Origin: Anodontia alba
Taxonomy: Eukaryota > Mollusca > Bivalvia > Lucinida > Lucinidae
Direction: 5' to 3'
Assembly: GCA_964016985.1 (NCBI GenBank)
Contig: OZ024825.1
Span: 29,627,893 to 29,691,892, forward strand
DNA: 64,000 nucleotides
The position numbers and the translations under genes were made by a program. Under the pieces are notes generated by a model that was not told the origin of the DNA, made no database searches, and saw only the letters and a program-made list of their open reading frames with translations. Shown here in pieces: positions 23,121 to 33,609 of this stretch (position 1 is its first letter; the number at the start of each line of letters is the position of its first letter).

Positions 23121-23397
23121 CATCACGAAAACACGCCTATATAATTTTGACCCCTTCAACCCCACTTTTATATAGTAAAACTGGGGTTTACAGGGGTATA
23201 CATTATTTTTCTTATTTCTGCTCAAAAACATAGATTGTGGGTACTCGTTAGAACCGCCTCGCCGAGGCGGTTCTAACGAGTACCCACAATCTATGTTTTG
23301 AGCAGAAATATGAAAAATATCAGAATTTTTTATCGGAAAATTTCCCTTTTTTGGTTGTAAAGTTTTCAGTATATTTGAATAGGCGTGTTTTCGTAAT
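23121..23397. mobile_element. pal-A element inserted in the satellite
   Basis: A full-length, nearly perfect copy. Left flank GGTTGACCTC and right flank TGTCAGTAG rejoin to the satellite consensus ACCTCTGTCAGTA with no base duplicated. Confidence 0.85.
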
Positions 23398-23659
23398 GTG
23401 TCAGTAGCCATATTGAGTCAACCTCTGCAAATGTTTGAATGTGCCACTGTCAAAATGTATGTTAGAATTTACCTCTGTCAATACACATAATTATTTGAGT
23501 CAACATCTGCCATTAAGCATACTTGAGTGTACCACAATAAATAAACATATTTGAGTTTACCTCTGTCAGTAAGCATAGTTGAGTCAAACTCTGCAAATAA
23601 GCATGTTTGAGTCTACCAACATCAATAGGTACGTTTGAGTTTACCTCTGTTTATAAGTA

Positions 23660-24019
23660 CAGTATAACCTCAATGGCTCGAACACGGATGGCTCGTTTTA
23701 CCGTGGATGATTCGAACTCGTTTTTCAGTCCCTACAAAATTCTTCCAACAGCTCAAGAAACAAATATTTAGGGATTTTTTTTCTTATTTTATCATGGGAT
23801 TGTATGTTGTGTGTACTCATTAGAATCGCCTCATCGAGGCGATTCTAATGAGTACACTCAACCTACAATCATTGTGTAGAAAATCGAAAATATTTCCCTA
23901 AATTATCGCTATTTGCTTCCTGAACTGGTGCCATGATTAACCCTCAGTGGCTCGAACTACCCATGTCTCGAACAAATTTCCATGGTCCCAAAGATGTTCG
24001 AGCCATTGAGGTTCGACTG
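23660..24019. mobile_element. pal-D element with TA target duplication
   Basis: The ends CAGTATAACCTCAATGGCTC and GCCATTGAGGTTCGACTG are flanked by TA (23658-23659, 24020-24021). Removing it restores the satellite string AAGTATATTTGAGTC. The apex is TTAGAATCGCCTCATCGAGG. Confidence 0.85.
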
Positions 24020-24267
24020 TATATTTGAGTCAACTTCTGCGAATAAGTCTGTTTGAGTGCAACAATATCAATAAATATGATTGGGTCAACCTCAGTCAAA
24101 AACGAAACATTATAATATCAATTTATGAAATGTATGTACTCTGCATTATGAAATGTATGTATCTCTAAATTCAATGATGCCTCGAAACCAAATAATATCG
24201 ATATTTAAATGGTCGTGTTTCTTTGTTGGACTAACTACACATTACCAGCTAGTTAATTTTGCCTTAA

Positions 24268-24467
24268 CGACTAGCACGCTGGGTAAAGTTTTCAACAGAC
24301 GACATTTTGAAATATTCTTTTATTTTTCCCCAGGAAACAGGATTTGACAATTCAGGCAAATTGTCTGCAAATCATGCACTTTGCATGAAATGTCAAATCC
24401 TGTTTTCTGGGGGAAAAAAATATCACCAATCTGTCGTCTGCTGAATTAGCCCTGACAATGGTAAAGG
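24268..24467. mobile_element. pal-B element
   Basis: TTAA on the left and TTAT on the right flank CGACTAGCACGCTGGG and ACAATGGTAAAGG. The left and right arms match well, but the apex has decayed. Confidence 0.75.
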
Positions 24468-24489
24468 TTATTTATTAAATTTACCCTTA

Positions 24490-24665
24490 GCATAGCTCCA
24501 GATGAGAAGGGGTAGCGAAATAATATATTATTTTATTTCTCCAAGTAAAGTCATGTTGTGGCACTCAGTAGATGCGTCTCGGCGAGGCGCTTCTAATAAT
24601 TACCTCAACATATATTTTCGTGGATAATTGAGAAAACCCCCCGATACTTTTGGATGGAAGATGTG
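24490..24665. repeat. pal-H copy
   Basis: TATTTCTCCAAGTAAAGTCA arms and a GATGCGTCTCGGCGAGGCGC apex. Bases 24666-25184 hold nothing recognised. Confidence 0.6.
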
Positions 24666-25184
24666 CCTTACTGGAACTATGATATATAAATGTTGTCAAC
24701 AAGTAATAGGCATATTGGTGTTTAACTTTATCAGAATGTTCTACCTTACTTCAATCAATAAAGCTTTTAGTTTTATGGTCATAAAAGTAAAGTTCTGATA
24801 AAAGTCCTGTACTCTGAAGCTGTAGCAGCAAAGACTTCTTGTAGGGTATACATGGCGACTCTGTGCCACCATACCCGAAAGTATAAGTTTCACAACTTTT
24901 TGTTTGCTCTTTGACACCACTATTTGTAGTTTCTTTCAGTGACAGTCTTACAAACTTTAAGACACCGATTTCTCATTCACGGAGGTAAACTTAGATTATA
25001 TTTTATTGTGTACGGAATTACTATCAAAACAAAGATGGAATTTTAAACTAGCCTCATCAGGTTAAAAATGACCAAAGCGTATATGCGAACAGCGAAAGCC
25101 TGGATCAGCCTTCGCTGCTACACACTTTGATTATAGGGCCTTAGCTTATGAACTCTGCGATATACATGCTTTTTCCTGTTTTAC

Positions 25185-25394
25185 CGTATTTACCCTAAGT
25201 ATTCGGACAAACGGGCCTGTGCAAACACTATAGACCCAGAGCAGACACCGCAAATCTTGGCGTGTGATCCGGGTCTGCTTTGCCACTCATCCAGCGATTT
25301 TCAGGCCATAAGCAGGTAGTATAGAAATAATGTCCGAATTTTAGGCCAACTATGGCAAGGAGTTGGTTTCCGAATAACTAGGTAAATACGGTAA
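25185..25394. repeat. pal-G copy
   Basis: ACCGTATTTACCCTAAGTAT on the left and ACTAGGTAAATACGGT on the right, with CAGACACCGCAAATCTTGGC at the centre. Confidence 0.75.
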
Positions 25395-25506
25395 CCGCAT
25401 AGGTTAGAATAAAAATCGATGACTGAAATCTGAAGAATTTGATTGGATGAACTGATACAACTATTTTGTCGATGCTCATTTGCACTCAGTGAGCGAGGCT
25501 GATTTT

Positions 25507-25515
25507 TTTTTTTTC

Positions 25516-25546
<31 letters not shown>

Positions 25547-25550
25547 TTTC
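25507..25550. repeat. T-rich run
   Basis: T-runs interrupted by single C. The Lys-rich frame on the minus strand here is this tract. Confidence 0.9.
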
Positions 25551-25786
25551 ATTAAAAAGATGCTTTACGCATATCAAAACAACTGCGCATTTGTGTCGTC
25601 TGGTCAGGGGCGTTTAATTTTACATCATTCGGGGTTCCACTAGGTCTCTTTAGGTTTTATATCTATTTTTCTTGGGGATAATTGTCCGCACATTTTAGCT
25701 TCTTGGAAAGTCGTTCCGCTTATACCGGTGGGGAGAATGCGATTTTCGTTCTTTTGTGCATTATTTGTTTCCAGTGGCAACGTTTA

Positions 25787-25894
25787 TCCAGCGGGCACAT
25801 GACGTTTATGCAACGTCGGCTCAACGTCGATGCAACGTCATGATGTTGCAACGACGTTGAGGCGACGTTGTATTAACATCATGCGCCTGCTGGG
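25787..25894. mobile_element. pal-M element with 2-bp TA duplication
   Basis: TCCAGCGGGCACATGACG and ATGCGCCTGCTGGG form the ends of a 108-bp near-perfect palindrome of ACGTTG-type blocks. TA flanks it at 25785-25786 and 25895-25896. Confidence 0.8.
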
Positions 25895-26184
25895 TATAGA
25901 TCTTATTAGTGTTGATATTAAATATGTTGGACAATTCTGGCATGCCAGTTGAATTTGGCATCCAAAAGAATTTTTCGAGTGTTCCTTCTTCCGTATAAAG
26001 TTTGTTTTGTGGCGAAACTATTAATATGGTGGCTATCTGAGGTTCGAAGCACGTATACGTATAATATTGAATTAGTTTTGACAACTTGGTTTATATCATC
26101 GTGGAGGACTTTGAATAGAGTTACACAACATCTAAAGGTTTTATACCGAAATATATTAAATGTCAGAGGACTAGTTAAGAAAGA

Positions 26185-26345
26185 GTATTTGATGATATTT
26201 CTGGGATAATTTTCTCCACTTCTCCATAACACATATGCTGTGGTACTTATTAGAAGCGCCTCAGCAAGGCACTTCTCTAATGAGTACACACAATATATGT
26301 TTGTTTTTTTTAATGGAGAAATTAGAAAGATTATCCAAGAATTAT
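26185..26345. repeat. pal-H copy
   Basis: TTCTCCATAACACATATGCT arm and GAAGCGCCTCAGCAAGGCAC apex. Bases 25895-26184 carry overlapping frames on both strands but no splice or family signal. Confidence 0.65.
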
Positions 26346-26505
26346 CACTAAATAGTCCTCCTTAACAAGTCCTCTGAATTAATTTATTATATCTTCATAA
26401 TATATTATTGGGACGTGCACGCAAGTTTCCCATCTTTCTAAATACAAATCTGAAGGATTAAATGACCTTTGGTGTGACGTGTTATAACTTTAGGTAGTAC
26501 TTTAA

Positions 26506-26708
26506 CATTTGCCCCTCTCTGGGCAAATTCAGCAGACGACAAATTAATAATATTTTTCTTATTTTCCCAGAAAACAGGCTTTGACATTTCATGCAAATTG
26601 TCTAGGGAGACAATTTGCATGAAATGTCAAAGCCTGTTTTCTGAGGAAAATAAGAAAAAAATATTTTAAAATGTCGTCTGCTGAAAATCTTACCCAGCTT
26701 ACCAAGTA
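26506..26708. mobile_element. pal-B element with TTAA flanks
   Basis: TTAA at 26502-26505 and 26709-26712. GCAGACGACAAATTAATAAT and its complement enclose TTTGACATTTCATGCAAATT with a TCTAGGGAGA apex. It lies about 120 bp before the FAM167-like coding start. Confidence 0.75.
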
Positions 26709-26829
26709 TTAATGAATTGTTTATGTACCTAGTCCAAGTGAATTACATTATGGTATTAAAGAGAGGAGTATTCTGAACGACTATACAGTACGTAGTAAAA
26801 AGTTATTAATATTTCTGTGATAACATTAA

Positions 26830-27114
26830 ATGCACAAGAGCATAACAATGAAGTCAAGCAGCAAATGTGAAGTAGAAATCAGCATAATTATGGACGGCGA
26901 AGAGACGGTAGAACCTATACCGGAATGTCTTCAGGGAGCGGTGATGGCGACCCCCGGGGACACGGAGTCCCACCCAGGGGAAAATGTCACACTGCCTCTC
27001 CGGTATACGCAGATGATTAACTGTACGGATTGTGAAAAACAAAGAATTGGAGATAAATTATCGGACAGAGAAAAGGACTTACATACGGCACTTAAATGGA
27101 TTAAACAAGAGATT
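26830..27114 (+). CDS. FAM167-family protein, exon 1 (residues 1-95)
   Basis: This exon encodes the N-terminal 95 residues of a 197-residue protein of the FAM167 family, whose vertebrate members FAM167A/B are small poorly characterised proteins. The first 80 residues are acidic and low in structure. The family helix starts near residue 80, and the end, ALKWIKQEI (87-95), matches the family pattern A..W(L/I)(R/K)(K/Q)E(L/I). An in-frame TAA lies directly before the ATG, so the start is either this ATG or Met7 at 26848. Met7 has the better context (A at -3). The exon ends at 27114 in phase 0 before a strong GTAAGT donor. No 5' UTR exon or promoter could be identified. What is seen: the frame, the donor and the motif. 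The family name is from memory of the conserved helix. Confidence 0.75.
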
Positions 27115-27145
27115 GTAAGTTGGTTTTGTTTTTTTACCTTTATCA

Positions 27146-27180
<35 letters not shown>
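27146..27180 (+). repeat. (CT)n microsatellite
   Basis: A CT run 31 bp inside the intron of the FAM167-like gene. Confidence 0.9.
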
Positions 27181-27181
<1 letters not shown>

Positions 27182-27192
27182 CGGCTGCAAAT

Positions 27193-27290
27193 CTCAGCGG
27201 GCAAATGACGTTTATACAACGTCGATGCAACGTCTTGACGTTGCATCGACGTTGATGCGACGTTGTATAAAAAGTCTTGTGCCCGCTAGG
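27193..27290. mobile_element. pal-M element with 2-bp AT duplication
   Basis: CTCAGCGGGCAAATGACG and TTGTGCCCGCTAGG ends are flanked by AT at 27191-27192 and 27291-27292. It sits 78 bp downstream of the splice donor. Confidence 0.8.
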
Positions 27291-27349
27291 ATGATTGCTC
27301 ATTCTTTTTATTATCATCAACTCGGCTAAGTGATACTTTAACATATTAT

Positions 27350-27635
27350 GTTCTGCGGCGTCTGACCTGGGTCTAATTCATTGCTCAGGCCTGTCCGTAT
27401 TTTTAGAGCAAAAACGGTATTTAGCTCTTTTGGCGCCAAATTTCAGACGACATTTGTCGGTTTTTTTTTTGTTTGTGTTTTTTTTTTTAACAAACCATCG
27501 CTTGCAAAGAAGTATATATGTAAAGTTGAAAGACTGAATGTCAAATAGCATAGGTCCGGATGAACCGTCTCATCTGGATCCGTGCTGTTTGCTAAGCCTA
27601 TTTTTATCGCCTGTGGCAGTGAAAGAGTTAGGAGT
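27350..27635. repeat. pal-G fragment followed by a pal-I copy
   Basis: TTCTGCGGCGTCTGACCTGG to AGCAAAAACGGTA is a pal-G remnant. pal-I follows (TTTGGCGCCAAATTTCAGAC, GTCATCTGG-type hairpin, GCCTGTGGCAGTGAAAGAG). Confidence 0.65.
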
Positions 27636-27689
27636 TTTCTTTTTTTTTTTTTCTTTTTTTTCTCGGAGGTGTGGAATCTGTTTATTGTA

Positions 27690-28315
27690 TCGTATTCAAT
27701 GCATAATATGCTGGGGAGAATCAGCAGACAACAATTTGAAATATTTTTCTTTATTTTTCCAGAAAATAGAGTTTGACATTTCGTACTTTTGTCTCCTTTA
27801 AGGACAATTTGTATAAAATATCGACCCTAATTGTGGGAAAAATAAGAAAACATATTCAATTTGGCGTTTGCTGAATTTTCCCATGAAGAGGTAAAGATTA
27901 AAAAAAAAAAAACAAAAAAAAACAAACTTAATGCTTCATGTTAGTCTGTCTCCAGACTCTATCTTTTCTACCATTTTCTCTTTTCTTTTCAAAGGTATAC
28001 AATCTAGTACAGCTTATAATGATTTGATAAGTTATGTCCCTTAGTGGAAAAGATAGTAAAACGGTGAAATGGGATTAAACAGACAAATACAGCTACAGGA
28101 AGTGATAAAGAATGACAAAAAAATTGCAGAAACGACTGGAGCCAGTCTAGCTTCATTTAAACAAGTCCCTCGGCGCTTAGCACTCTGGGTAAAATTTTCA
28201 GCAGACGACATATTGAAATATTTTTTCTTATTTCTACCAGAAAACAGGTTTTGATATATTTCATGCAGATTGTCTCCTGTTGAGGCAATTTGCACGAAAT
28301 ATCAAAACCTGTTTA
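27690..28315. repeat. two pal-B copies
   Basis: One copy lies at about 27700-27900 (TCAGCAGACAACAATTTG to GAAGAGGTAAAG) and another at about 28165-28315 (GGCGCTTAGCACTCTGGGTA to AAATATCAAAACCTG), the latter cut short on the right. The interval holds nothing else recognised. Confidence 0.6.
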
Positions 28316-28350
28316 GCCACAGCACTTGGTAGTCACATGTTCGAATTTTA

Positions 28351-28629
28351 CATCACAAAAAATGCCTATATAATTATTACCCCCTTAAACCCCACTTTTA
28401 TATAGTAAAACTGGGGTTTACAGGAGTATACATTATTTTTCTTATTTCTGCTTAAAAACATAGATTGTGGCTACTCGTCATAACCCGCCTCGGCGAGGCG
28501 GTTCTAACGAGTACCCACAATCTATGTTTTGAGCAGAAATATGAAAAATATCGGAATTTTTTATCTGAAAACTTTCAATTTTTGGTGGTGTAATTTTCAA
28601 TATATTTGAATAGGCGTATTTTCGTAATG
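28351..28629. mobile_element. pal-A element
   Basis: CATCACAAAAAATGCC to GGCGTATTTTCGTAATG, with a CCGCCTCGGCGAGGCGG apex. Confidence 0.8.
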
Positions 28630-28887
28630 TTGAATGAGTATAGTCAGGATTAATGTGTTCGAGTATTTGGGGCAATAAGTATATATGGTATATATAACAG
28701 ATATATAGCTAAAACACTGTTGTTGATGGGACGTAAAACTATCACCCAAACAACATTTCATGTCTGTCGTCTAATATTTCGCCATATCCAATTCTCATAT
28801 CGCTTTCAACAGTCGTGTCAACACTTTAAGATTTACATAACATCTCAGTATAAATTAAAAACGCATACATTCGTGAGAAGTCTTTAA

Positions 28888-29088
28888 CACTTAGCATGCT
28901 GGGTAAAAATTTCAGCAGACGACATTTTTTTTTTTTTTTTTACAGAAAGTAGGCTTGATATTTCATGCGACTTGTCTCTTTAGGAGACGATTGGCATGAA
29001 ATGTCGAAATCTATTTTCTGAGGAAAAAATAAGAAAAAAACTGTCATCAATGTGTCGCCTGCTGATTTTTCCCAGGGTGTGGAAAAGG
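28888..29088. mobile_element. pal-B element with TTAA duplication
   Basis: TTAA at 28884-28887 and 29089-29092 flanks CACTTAGCATGCTGGG and GTGTGGAAAAGG. The apex is TCTCTTTAGGAGA. Bases 28630-28883 hold nothing recognised. Confidence 0.8.
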
Positions 29089-29204
29089 TTAAAGTAGATT
29101 GGCAATAGAAAACTCCTGCGATTATTTCATTCACAGTACGAAATTATATCAGACGAAAATCTTGACAGCTATTCGGCGGAATTCCTCGTTTTTTTGTTTT
29201 TTTT

Positions 29205-29435
29205 CCTCGGTAAATGCCGTATTTACCTTAAATAATCGGACAAGTGCCTTAACTGGCTGACACGCGTCACAGGCGCTTGGCCGGTTGATTTGCCTGAAAA
29301 CTTGTGGAATGTGTAAAAAGTCAAAATATGAGTAAAAGATATACCAGTGTGGAAACAAAACTAAAAAAGTCTTTTAATCATACTTTTTTTTTTTACACAT
29401 TCCACAAGTTTTCGGGCAAATCAACGGCGCTGGAC
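29205..29435. repeat. pal-G scrap and an isolated inverted repeat
   Basis: AAATGCCGTATTTACCTTAA is a pal-G end. Then GATTTGCCTGAAAACTTGTG (29287) pairs with CACAAGTTTTCGGGCAAATC (29405), with 75 bp between the arms. No other copy is in the window. Confidence 0.6.
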
Positions 29436-29637
29436 ACGCATACGATATTTAAAGTCAATAAAGCTTATTTTTAAAGTTCCTTATATTTACCCAGATATTA
29501 AAATGATAGTGTGCTCAAAAGAAACATAATATGTAGGTACTTATTAAAATCACATCGGCAGGTAAACGTCATATAAATTCGTGGGTCAATGAGAAAAGCA
29601 GAAAAATATCTGGAAACTTTATTGATATAGTATAATA

Positions 29638-29994
29638 CAGTCGAACTTCAATGGCTCAAACATCTTTGGGTACCATAGGAAATTGTTCGAGACATGGGTA
29701 GTTCGAGCCACTGAGGGATAATCATGGTGCCAGGTCTGGAAGCAAATAGCGGTAATTTAGGGATTTTTTTTATTTCCTTCACAATAATTGTATGCTGAGT
29801 GTATTCATTAGAATCGCCTCGATGAGGCGTTTCTAATGAGTACACACAACATACAATTTCATGATAAAATAAGAAAATGTCCCTAAATATTTGTTTTCTT
29901 GAGCTAGCGGAAGAATTTCGTAGGGACTCAAAAATGAGTTCGAATTAGCCATGGTAAACGAGCCATCGGTGTTCGAGCTATTGAGGTTCGACTG
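29638..29994. mobile_element. pal-D element, reverse orientation
   Basis: CAGTCGAACTTCAATGGCTC to TATTGAGGTTCGACTG with TA on both sides (29636-29637, 29995-29996). The apex is TCGCCTCGATGAGGCG. A degenerate pal-H lies just before it at 29505-29600. Confidence 0.85.
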
Positions 29995-30026
29995 TAAGTG
30001 TGCATTTCCAATAAATATAACATGTA

Positions 30027-30516
30027 CATTAAAACTTCAATGACTCGAACACCGATGGATTGTTTTCCGTGGCTGATTCGAACTTGTTTTTGAGTCCCTA
30101 GGAAATTCATTCGATGACTCAAGAAAACAAATATTTCAGGCTATTTTAAGGATATTTTCTTATACTATCACGAAAATATATGTTGTGTGTACTCATAAGA
30201 ATGGCCTCATCGAGGCGCAATCAACATACTGTTATTTTATAGAAGATCGAAAAGACATCCCTACATTATCACCATTTGCCTTCTGATTTGGCGCAATGGT
30301 AAACTTCAGTGGCTCGAACAACCCATGTGTAGAACACATTTCCATGGTCCCAAACACAGGGACACGGGTCATGGACGTTTTTCTTCCGTTTAAAACAGAA
30401 ATATACGAAATTTCTGTTTTACTCGGGAAAAAAAAACAAACAAAAAAAAAAAACGTCCACGACCCGTGTCCCTGTGGTCCTAAATGGTCCCAAAGATGTT
30501 CGAGCCATTGATGTAC
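30027..30516. mobile_element. pal-D element interrupted by a hAT-like palindrome
   Basis: CATTAAAACTTCAATGACTC opens the element and TGTTCGAGCCATTGATGTAC closes it, degenerate. The right part is split by the insertion at 30355-30476. After the insert the string ATGGTCCCAAA occurs a second time. Confidence 0.7.
30355..30476. mobile_element. 122-bp nested palindrome, possibly hAT-type
   Basis: CACAGGGACACGGGTCATGG and its complement GACCCGTGTCCCTGTG form the ends. The flanking 8-mers GTCCCAAA and GTCCTAAA differ at one base, which would fit an 8-bp hAT duplication. Confidence 0.55.
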
Positions 30517-30687
30517 CGTGCATGTATCGCACTGAAAAAAAAAATCGCCAGTATTAAAGAGACATGTTATAAATGGTAACTATTTATTATCTTGTTTATT
30601 AGATATCTGTCGATGTATGTAATTAAACATCAATCTACTGTCCAGTATGACAAGCTTTAATGATTTCCTACCCTCTATAAATGGACA

Positions 30688-30917
30688 GCGCCATGCGAAA
30701 ACGTGTCTTCGGGCATATGCTGACAGCGAAGGCCCTGATCAGACTGCGCATTTGCGCAGTCTGATCAGGGTCTTCAGTGTCCGCTAACAGAATCATTGAT
30801 ACTAAGAATATATGAATGGCGAGCAAAGGCCCGGATAATACTTTGCGCATGCGCAGGGTGGTCTGAATCTGCGCATTTCGCGCATGTTCGAAGGCATTGT
30901 TCGCTTGACACGGCCCA
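30688..30917. repeat. pal-N copy
   Basis: GAAGGCCCTGATCAGACTGC and its complement form a hairpin at 30730-30770. A second hairpin around TTTGCGCATGCGCAGGG and the ends CATGCGAAAACGTGTCTTCG and GTTCGCTTGACACGG complete the unit. Confidence 0.7.
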
Positions 30918-30998
30918 AATGATCTACAAACTGGTAAAGGGCCCTGACGCCATATGCGAGCAACAGGGACACATATGAATATGCAGTCTAATCATATA

Positions 30999-31303
30999 CA
31001 GTGAAACCTCGTTACAACGACAACATTTGTTCCAAAAGATGTTGCCACTAAAATGAATTCGCTGTTGTAAAGAATCCTTAAATGCAGCAGAATTATATGT
31101 AAGAAAGCGCTTGTTTTATTCTTATTTCCTCTTAGAACGTATGTTTTGGATACTGTTAGAATCGCCTCTGTGAGGCGATTCTAACAGATGTCCAAAACAT
31201 ACGTATCTTGCAAAATTTCTGATCAACTGTCACCTCTTTGGCGAAGGTTTCGTGCCTGTCAAATTATCGTTATATCGGGTGTCGGTTTTAGGAGCGTTGA
31301 CTG
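30999..31303. mobile_element. pal-E element with TA duplication
   Basis: CAGTGAAACCTCGTTACAAC to GGAGCGTTGACTG with TA on both sides (30997-30998, 31304-31305). The apex is TTAGAATCGCCTCTGTGAGG, which is the pal-A/D/H tip in another body. Confidence 0.8.
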
Positions 31304-31309
31304 TATTCC

Positions 31310-31650
31310 ACTGTATCCATAGATTCTTTAATAGGCCAACGTAGACCCTGATCAGACTGCATGACACACAGACTGATCTGAGCTTTCATTTTCCACATCA
31401 GACACAAAGAGAACACTTTTAGACGTTGTATAAGTCAAACAACGTCATGTTTAATCTTGTCGTACAAATCATATATACTCGTAGCATGTAAATAGTCATC
31501 GCTGGGAGTTGGTTGCTAGTTGAGATAGGTGTCCCGTTATACATACCCATGGATGCGCAGTCTTATCTGGGTCACCGCTGTCTGCATATGTCCCGAATGC
31601 ACGTTTCACATGGTGCGACTGTTGCAATCAAAAGACGCGTGTGCGAACGT
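31310..31650. repeat. pal-N fragments
   Basis: CCCTGATCAGACTGCATGAC (31350) and GATGCGCAGTCTTATCTGGG (31552) are partial pal-N hairpins separated by AT-rich DNA. Confidence 0.5.
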
Positions 31651-31724
31651 GCGGTTAGATCACAACATCTTCAGTTCGAATCGAACTGGAGCTCGGAGAG
31701 CACGTGGTGACGGGATTCACGACT

Positions 31725-32064
31725 CATTACGAAAACATGCCTATTCAAATATACTGAAAAGTTAATCACCGAAAAATTGAAAATTTTCAGACAAAAAATT
31801 CAAATATTTTTTATATTTCTGCTCAAAACATATATTGTGGGTACTCGTTAGAACCGCCTCGCAGAGGCGGTTCAAACGAATACCCACAATCTATGTTTTT
31901 TTTAGCTCAAAACATAGATTGTGGGTACTCGTTAGAACCGCCTCACAGAGGCGGTTCTAACGAATTCCCACAATCTATGTTTTTAAGCAGAAATAAGAAA
32001 AATAATGTATACCCCTGTAAACCCCAGTTTTACTATTAAAAGTAGGGTTTAACTGGGTCAAAAT

Positions 32065-32096
<32 letters not shown>

Positions 32097-32141
32097 CGAC
32101 TTTATTTATAGAGGGTAACACATAGGCGTGTTTTCGTGATG
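31725..32141. mobile_element. pal-A element with doubled apex and LINE-like insert
   Basis: CATTACGAAAACATGCC to GGCGTGTTTTCGTGATG. The central hairpin is present twice in tandem (about 31820-31896 and 31906-31984). A short stretch at 32070-32124, (AAT)n then CGACTTTATTTATAGAGGGT, splits the right flank and looks like the 3' tail of a 5'-truncated non-LTR element in reverse. Confidence 0.75.
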
Positions 32142-32214
32142 TGTACGGTGCCTCATTGCTCTATTTTTTTTAGTCCTCTTCCATCATCTCCACGATAAGT
32201 GTAATAATGTTTAA

Positions 32215-32400
32215 CCCATTTTAGACAATAAACTCCCCCATACTGAACATTGGAAGAGCCAAATTTCAATTTTAGGTATGTCAGCCTATATGATTTAGAT
32301 ATTCTTAGAGAAAAATGGCTAAACTATTTGCAAACAGTGGAGATCCTGATCAGATGCCGCATTGGATCTGGTCGGCACCGTTTCCCAATCACCCTTAAAC
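32215..32400. repeat. pal-O copy, right side decayed
   Basis: TTTAACCCATTTTAGAC and TTGCAAACAGTGGAGATCCT, then a CAGATGCCGCATTGGATCTG hairpin. It matches the pal-O at 37318 in inverse order. Confidence 0.55.
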
Positions 32401-32454
32401 TAAAGATGGGCATGTCCATAAAGGTTGGTAGAAGAGTCCACTCGGCATAAATGG

Positions 32455-32830
32455 GCCACTGTTTTGCATCTGAGATGGTGGAACACATCAGCAAAAGGAC
32501 TATTTTATGTAGATTTACCAGCCCCGGAGCATTACTACTCAAAAAACCTAAATAGCAGATTAACGGTAAAGCTGTCCCAATAAAGTTGCCGCCGACTGCG
32601 CAGTACAAATATTGATAAGGCATAGAAAGCTTTACTGATGAATTTATGTGACCATAACTGTAAAGAAAGACATTTATTGGTGCTTTCTTCAATAACAGTA
32701 CTGCAGGATTTAATAACAAACAAGTAAAATGCACGATTTTCACATTTTTTATTACTTCATATGCAAACAAGGCTCCAGGAACAGTGACAAGAAGATTTTT
32801 GAATGTTGATGATGAACAAAAAAAGTACAC
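32455..32830 (-). other. unidentified open frame, about 125 codons
   Basis: The minus strand is open from ATG at 32830 leftward and runs on into the neighbouring pal-O. The unique part is hydrophobic, with two possible membrane segments around LLNPAVLLLKKAP and GTALPLICYLGFLSS. No family is recognised and no clear splice sites were found. It could be a decayed exon, a retrocopy or chance. Confidence 0.2.
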
Positions 32831-32840
32831 TGGCGCTTAA

Positions 32841-33074
32841 CTCTTTCACTGCCACAGACGATAATAACAGGCTTTTGCAAACAGCGTAGATCCAGATGAG
32901 ACGGCTCATAATGAGCCGTCACATCAGGATCTACGCTGTTTGACATTTAGTCTTTCAACTTTACATATAAACTTCTTTCCAACTGATGATTTGTAAAAAA
33001 CAAAAAGAAAAAAAAAAAAAAAAAAAAAAAAAAGGCAGATGACAAATGTAGTCTTAAATTTGGCGCCGAAAGAG
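32841..33074. mobile_element. pal-I element with TTAA duplication
   Basis: TTAA at 32837-32840 and 33075-33078. CTCTTTCACTGCCACAGACG and TGGCGCCGAAAGAG ends, a GTAGATCCAGATGAGACGGC hairpin and an A-run (33001-33033) near the right end. Confidence 0.8.
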
Positions 33075-33149
33075 TTAAAGGATGAGGATAATAATAATTT
33101 CCTCTGCTTCTGTTAATATGGCTGCTAATGGTCAATATCATCATTGTAT

Positions 33150-33384
33150 ACCGCATTTACTATAAATATTTGGATACCTTAATTTTTTTTATTTCACCAT
33201 ACTTGTCCTTACTTCACCATGATTTAATACATTGCCATAAACTCCTATTTTATTACCTATTGATGTGTATTACTGGATGAGTGGCAAATAGTAAAATAGT
33301 ATAGACCTTGATTTCTGCGGCGTCTGATCTGGGTCTGCTTTGTTCACTCAGGCCTGTCTCTTCCTTTATTAGGCTAAATACGGC
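33150..33384. repeat. pal-G copy
   Basis: ACCGCATTTACTATAAATAT to TAGGCTAAATACGGC. The centre is shortened to TTGATTTCTGCGGCGTCTGA. Confidence 0.7.
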
Positions 33385-33609
33385 AATATCTTTCCGTGGG
33401 CGGCCCGCCACGGCAGCATCTGCTAATATCAAGCAAACAGTAATAATAAAAACTGTTAAGGCTGACCCGCCATAAACAACTTACATTGTAAATAACCTTC
33501 ATATAACCAGCGTCCATACATGTAACTGGTGTTAAAATGTACAAAAAATGAGCAGAGTGCGACACGATTTGGGACGGAGACATTACGAGACATATGCGTT
33601 GTCATGTGT

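Larger units (their letters stand above)
22206..24115. repeat. 28-bp satellite, block 2, broken by insertions
   Basis: Satellite monomers (TTTGAGTCAACCTCTGCCAA, GGGTTTACCTCTGTCAGTAA) continue between inserted elements at 22494-22828 (pal-F), 23121-23397 (pal-A) and 23660-24019 (pal-D). The known monomer sequence lets the empty sites be read. Confidence 0.8.

Noticed and set aside
25918..26289. Overlapping 123-codon minus and 86-codon plus frames upstream of exon 1
   Set aside because: Both partly cover a pal-H copy and show no recognisable motif. They could overlap a 5' UTR or promoter, but nothing in the sequence proves it.
26931..27344. 137-codon minus-strand frame overlapping exon 1
   Set aside because: It is the shadow of the FAM167-like exon plus the (CT)n tract and the pal-M. 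The plus-strand frame has the donor, the family motif and a matching second exon.
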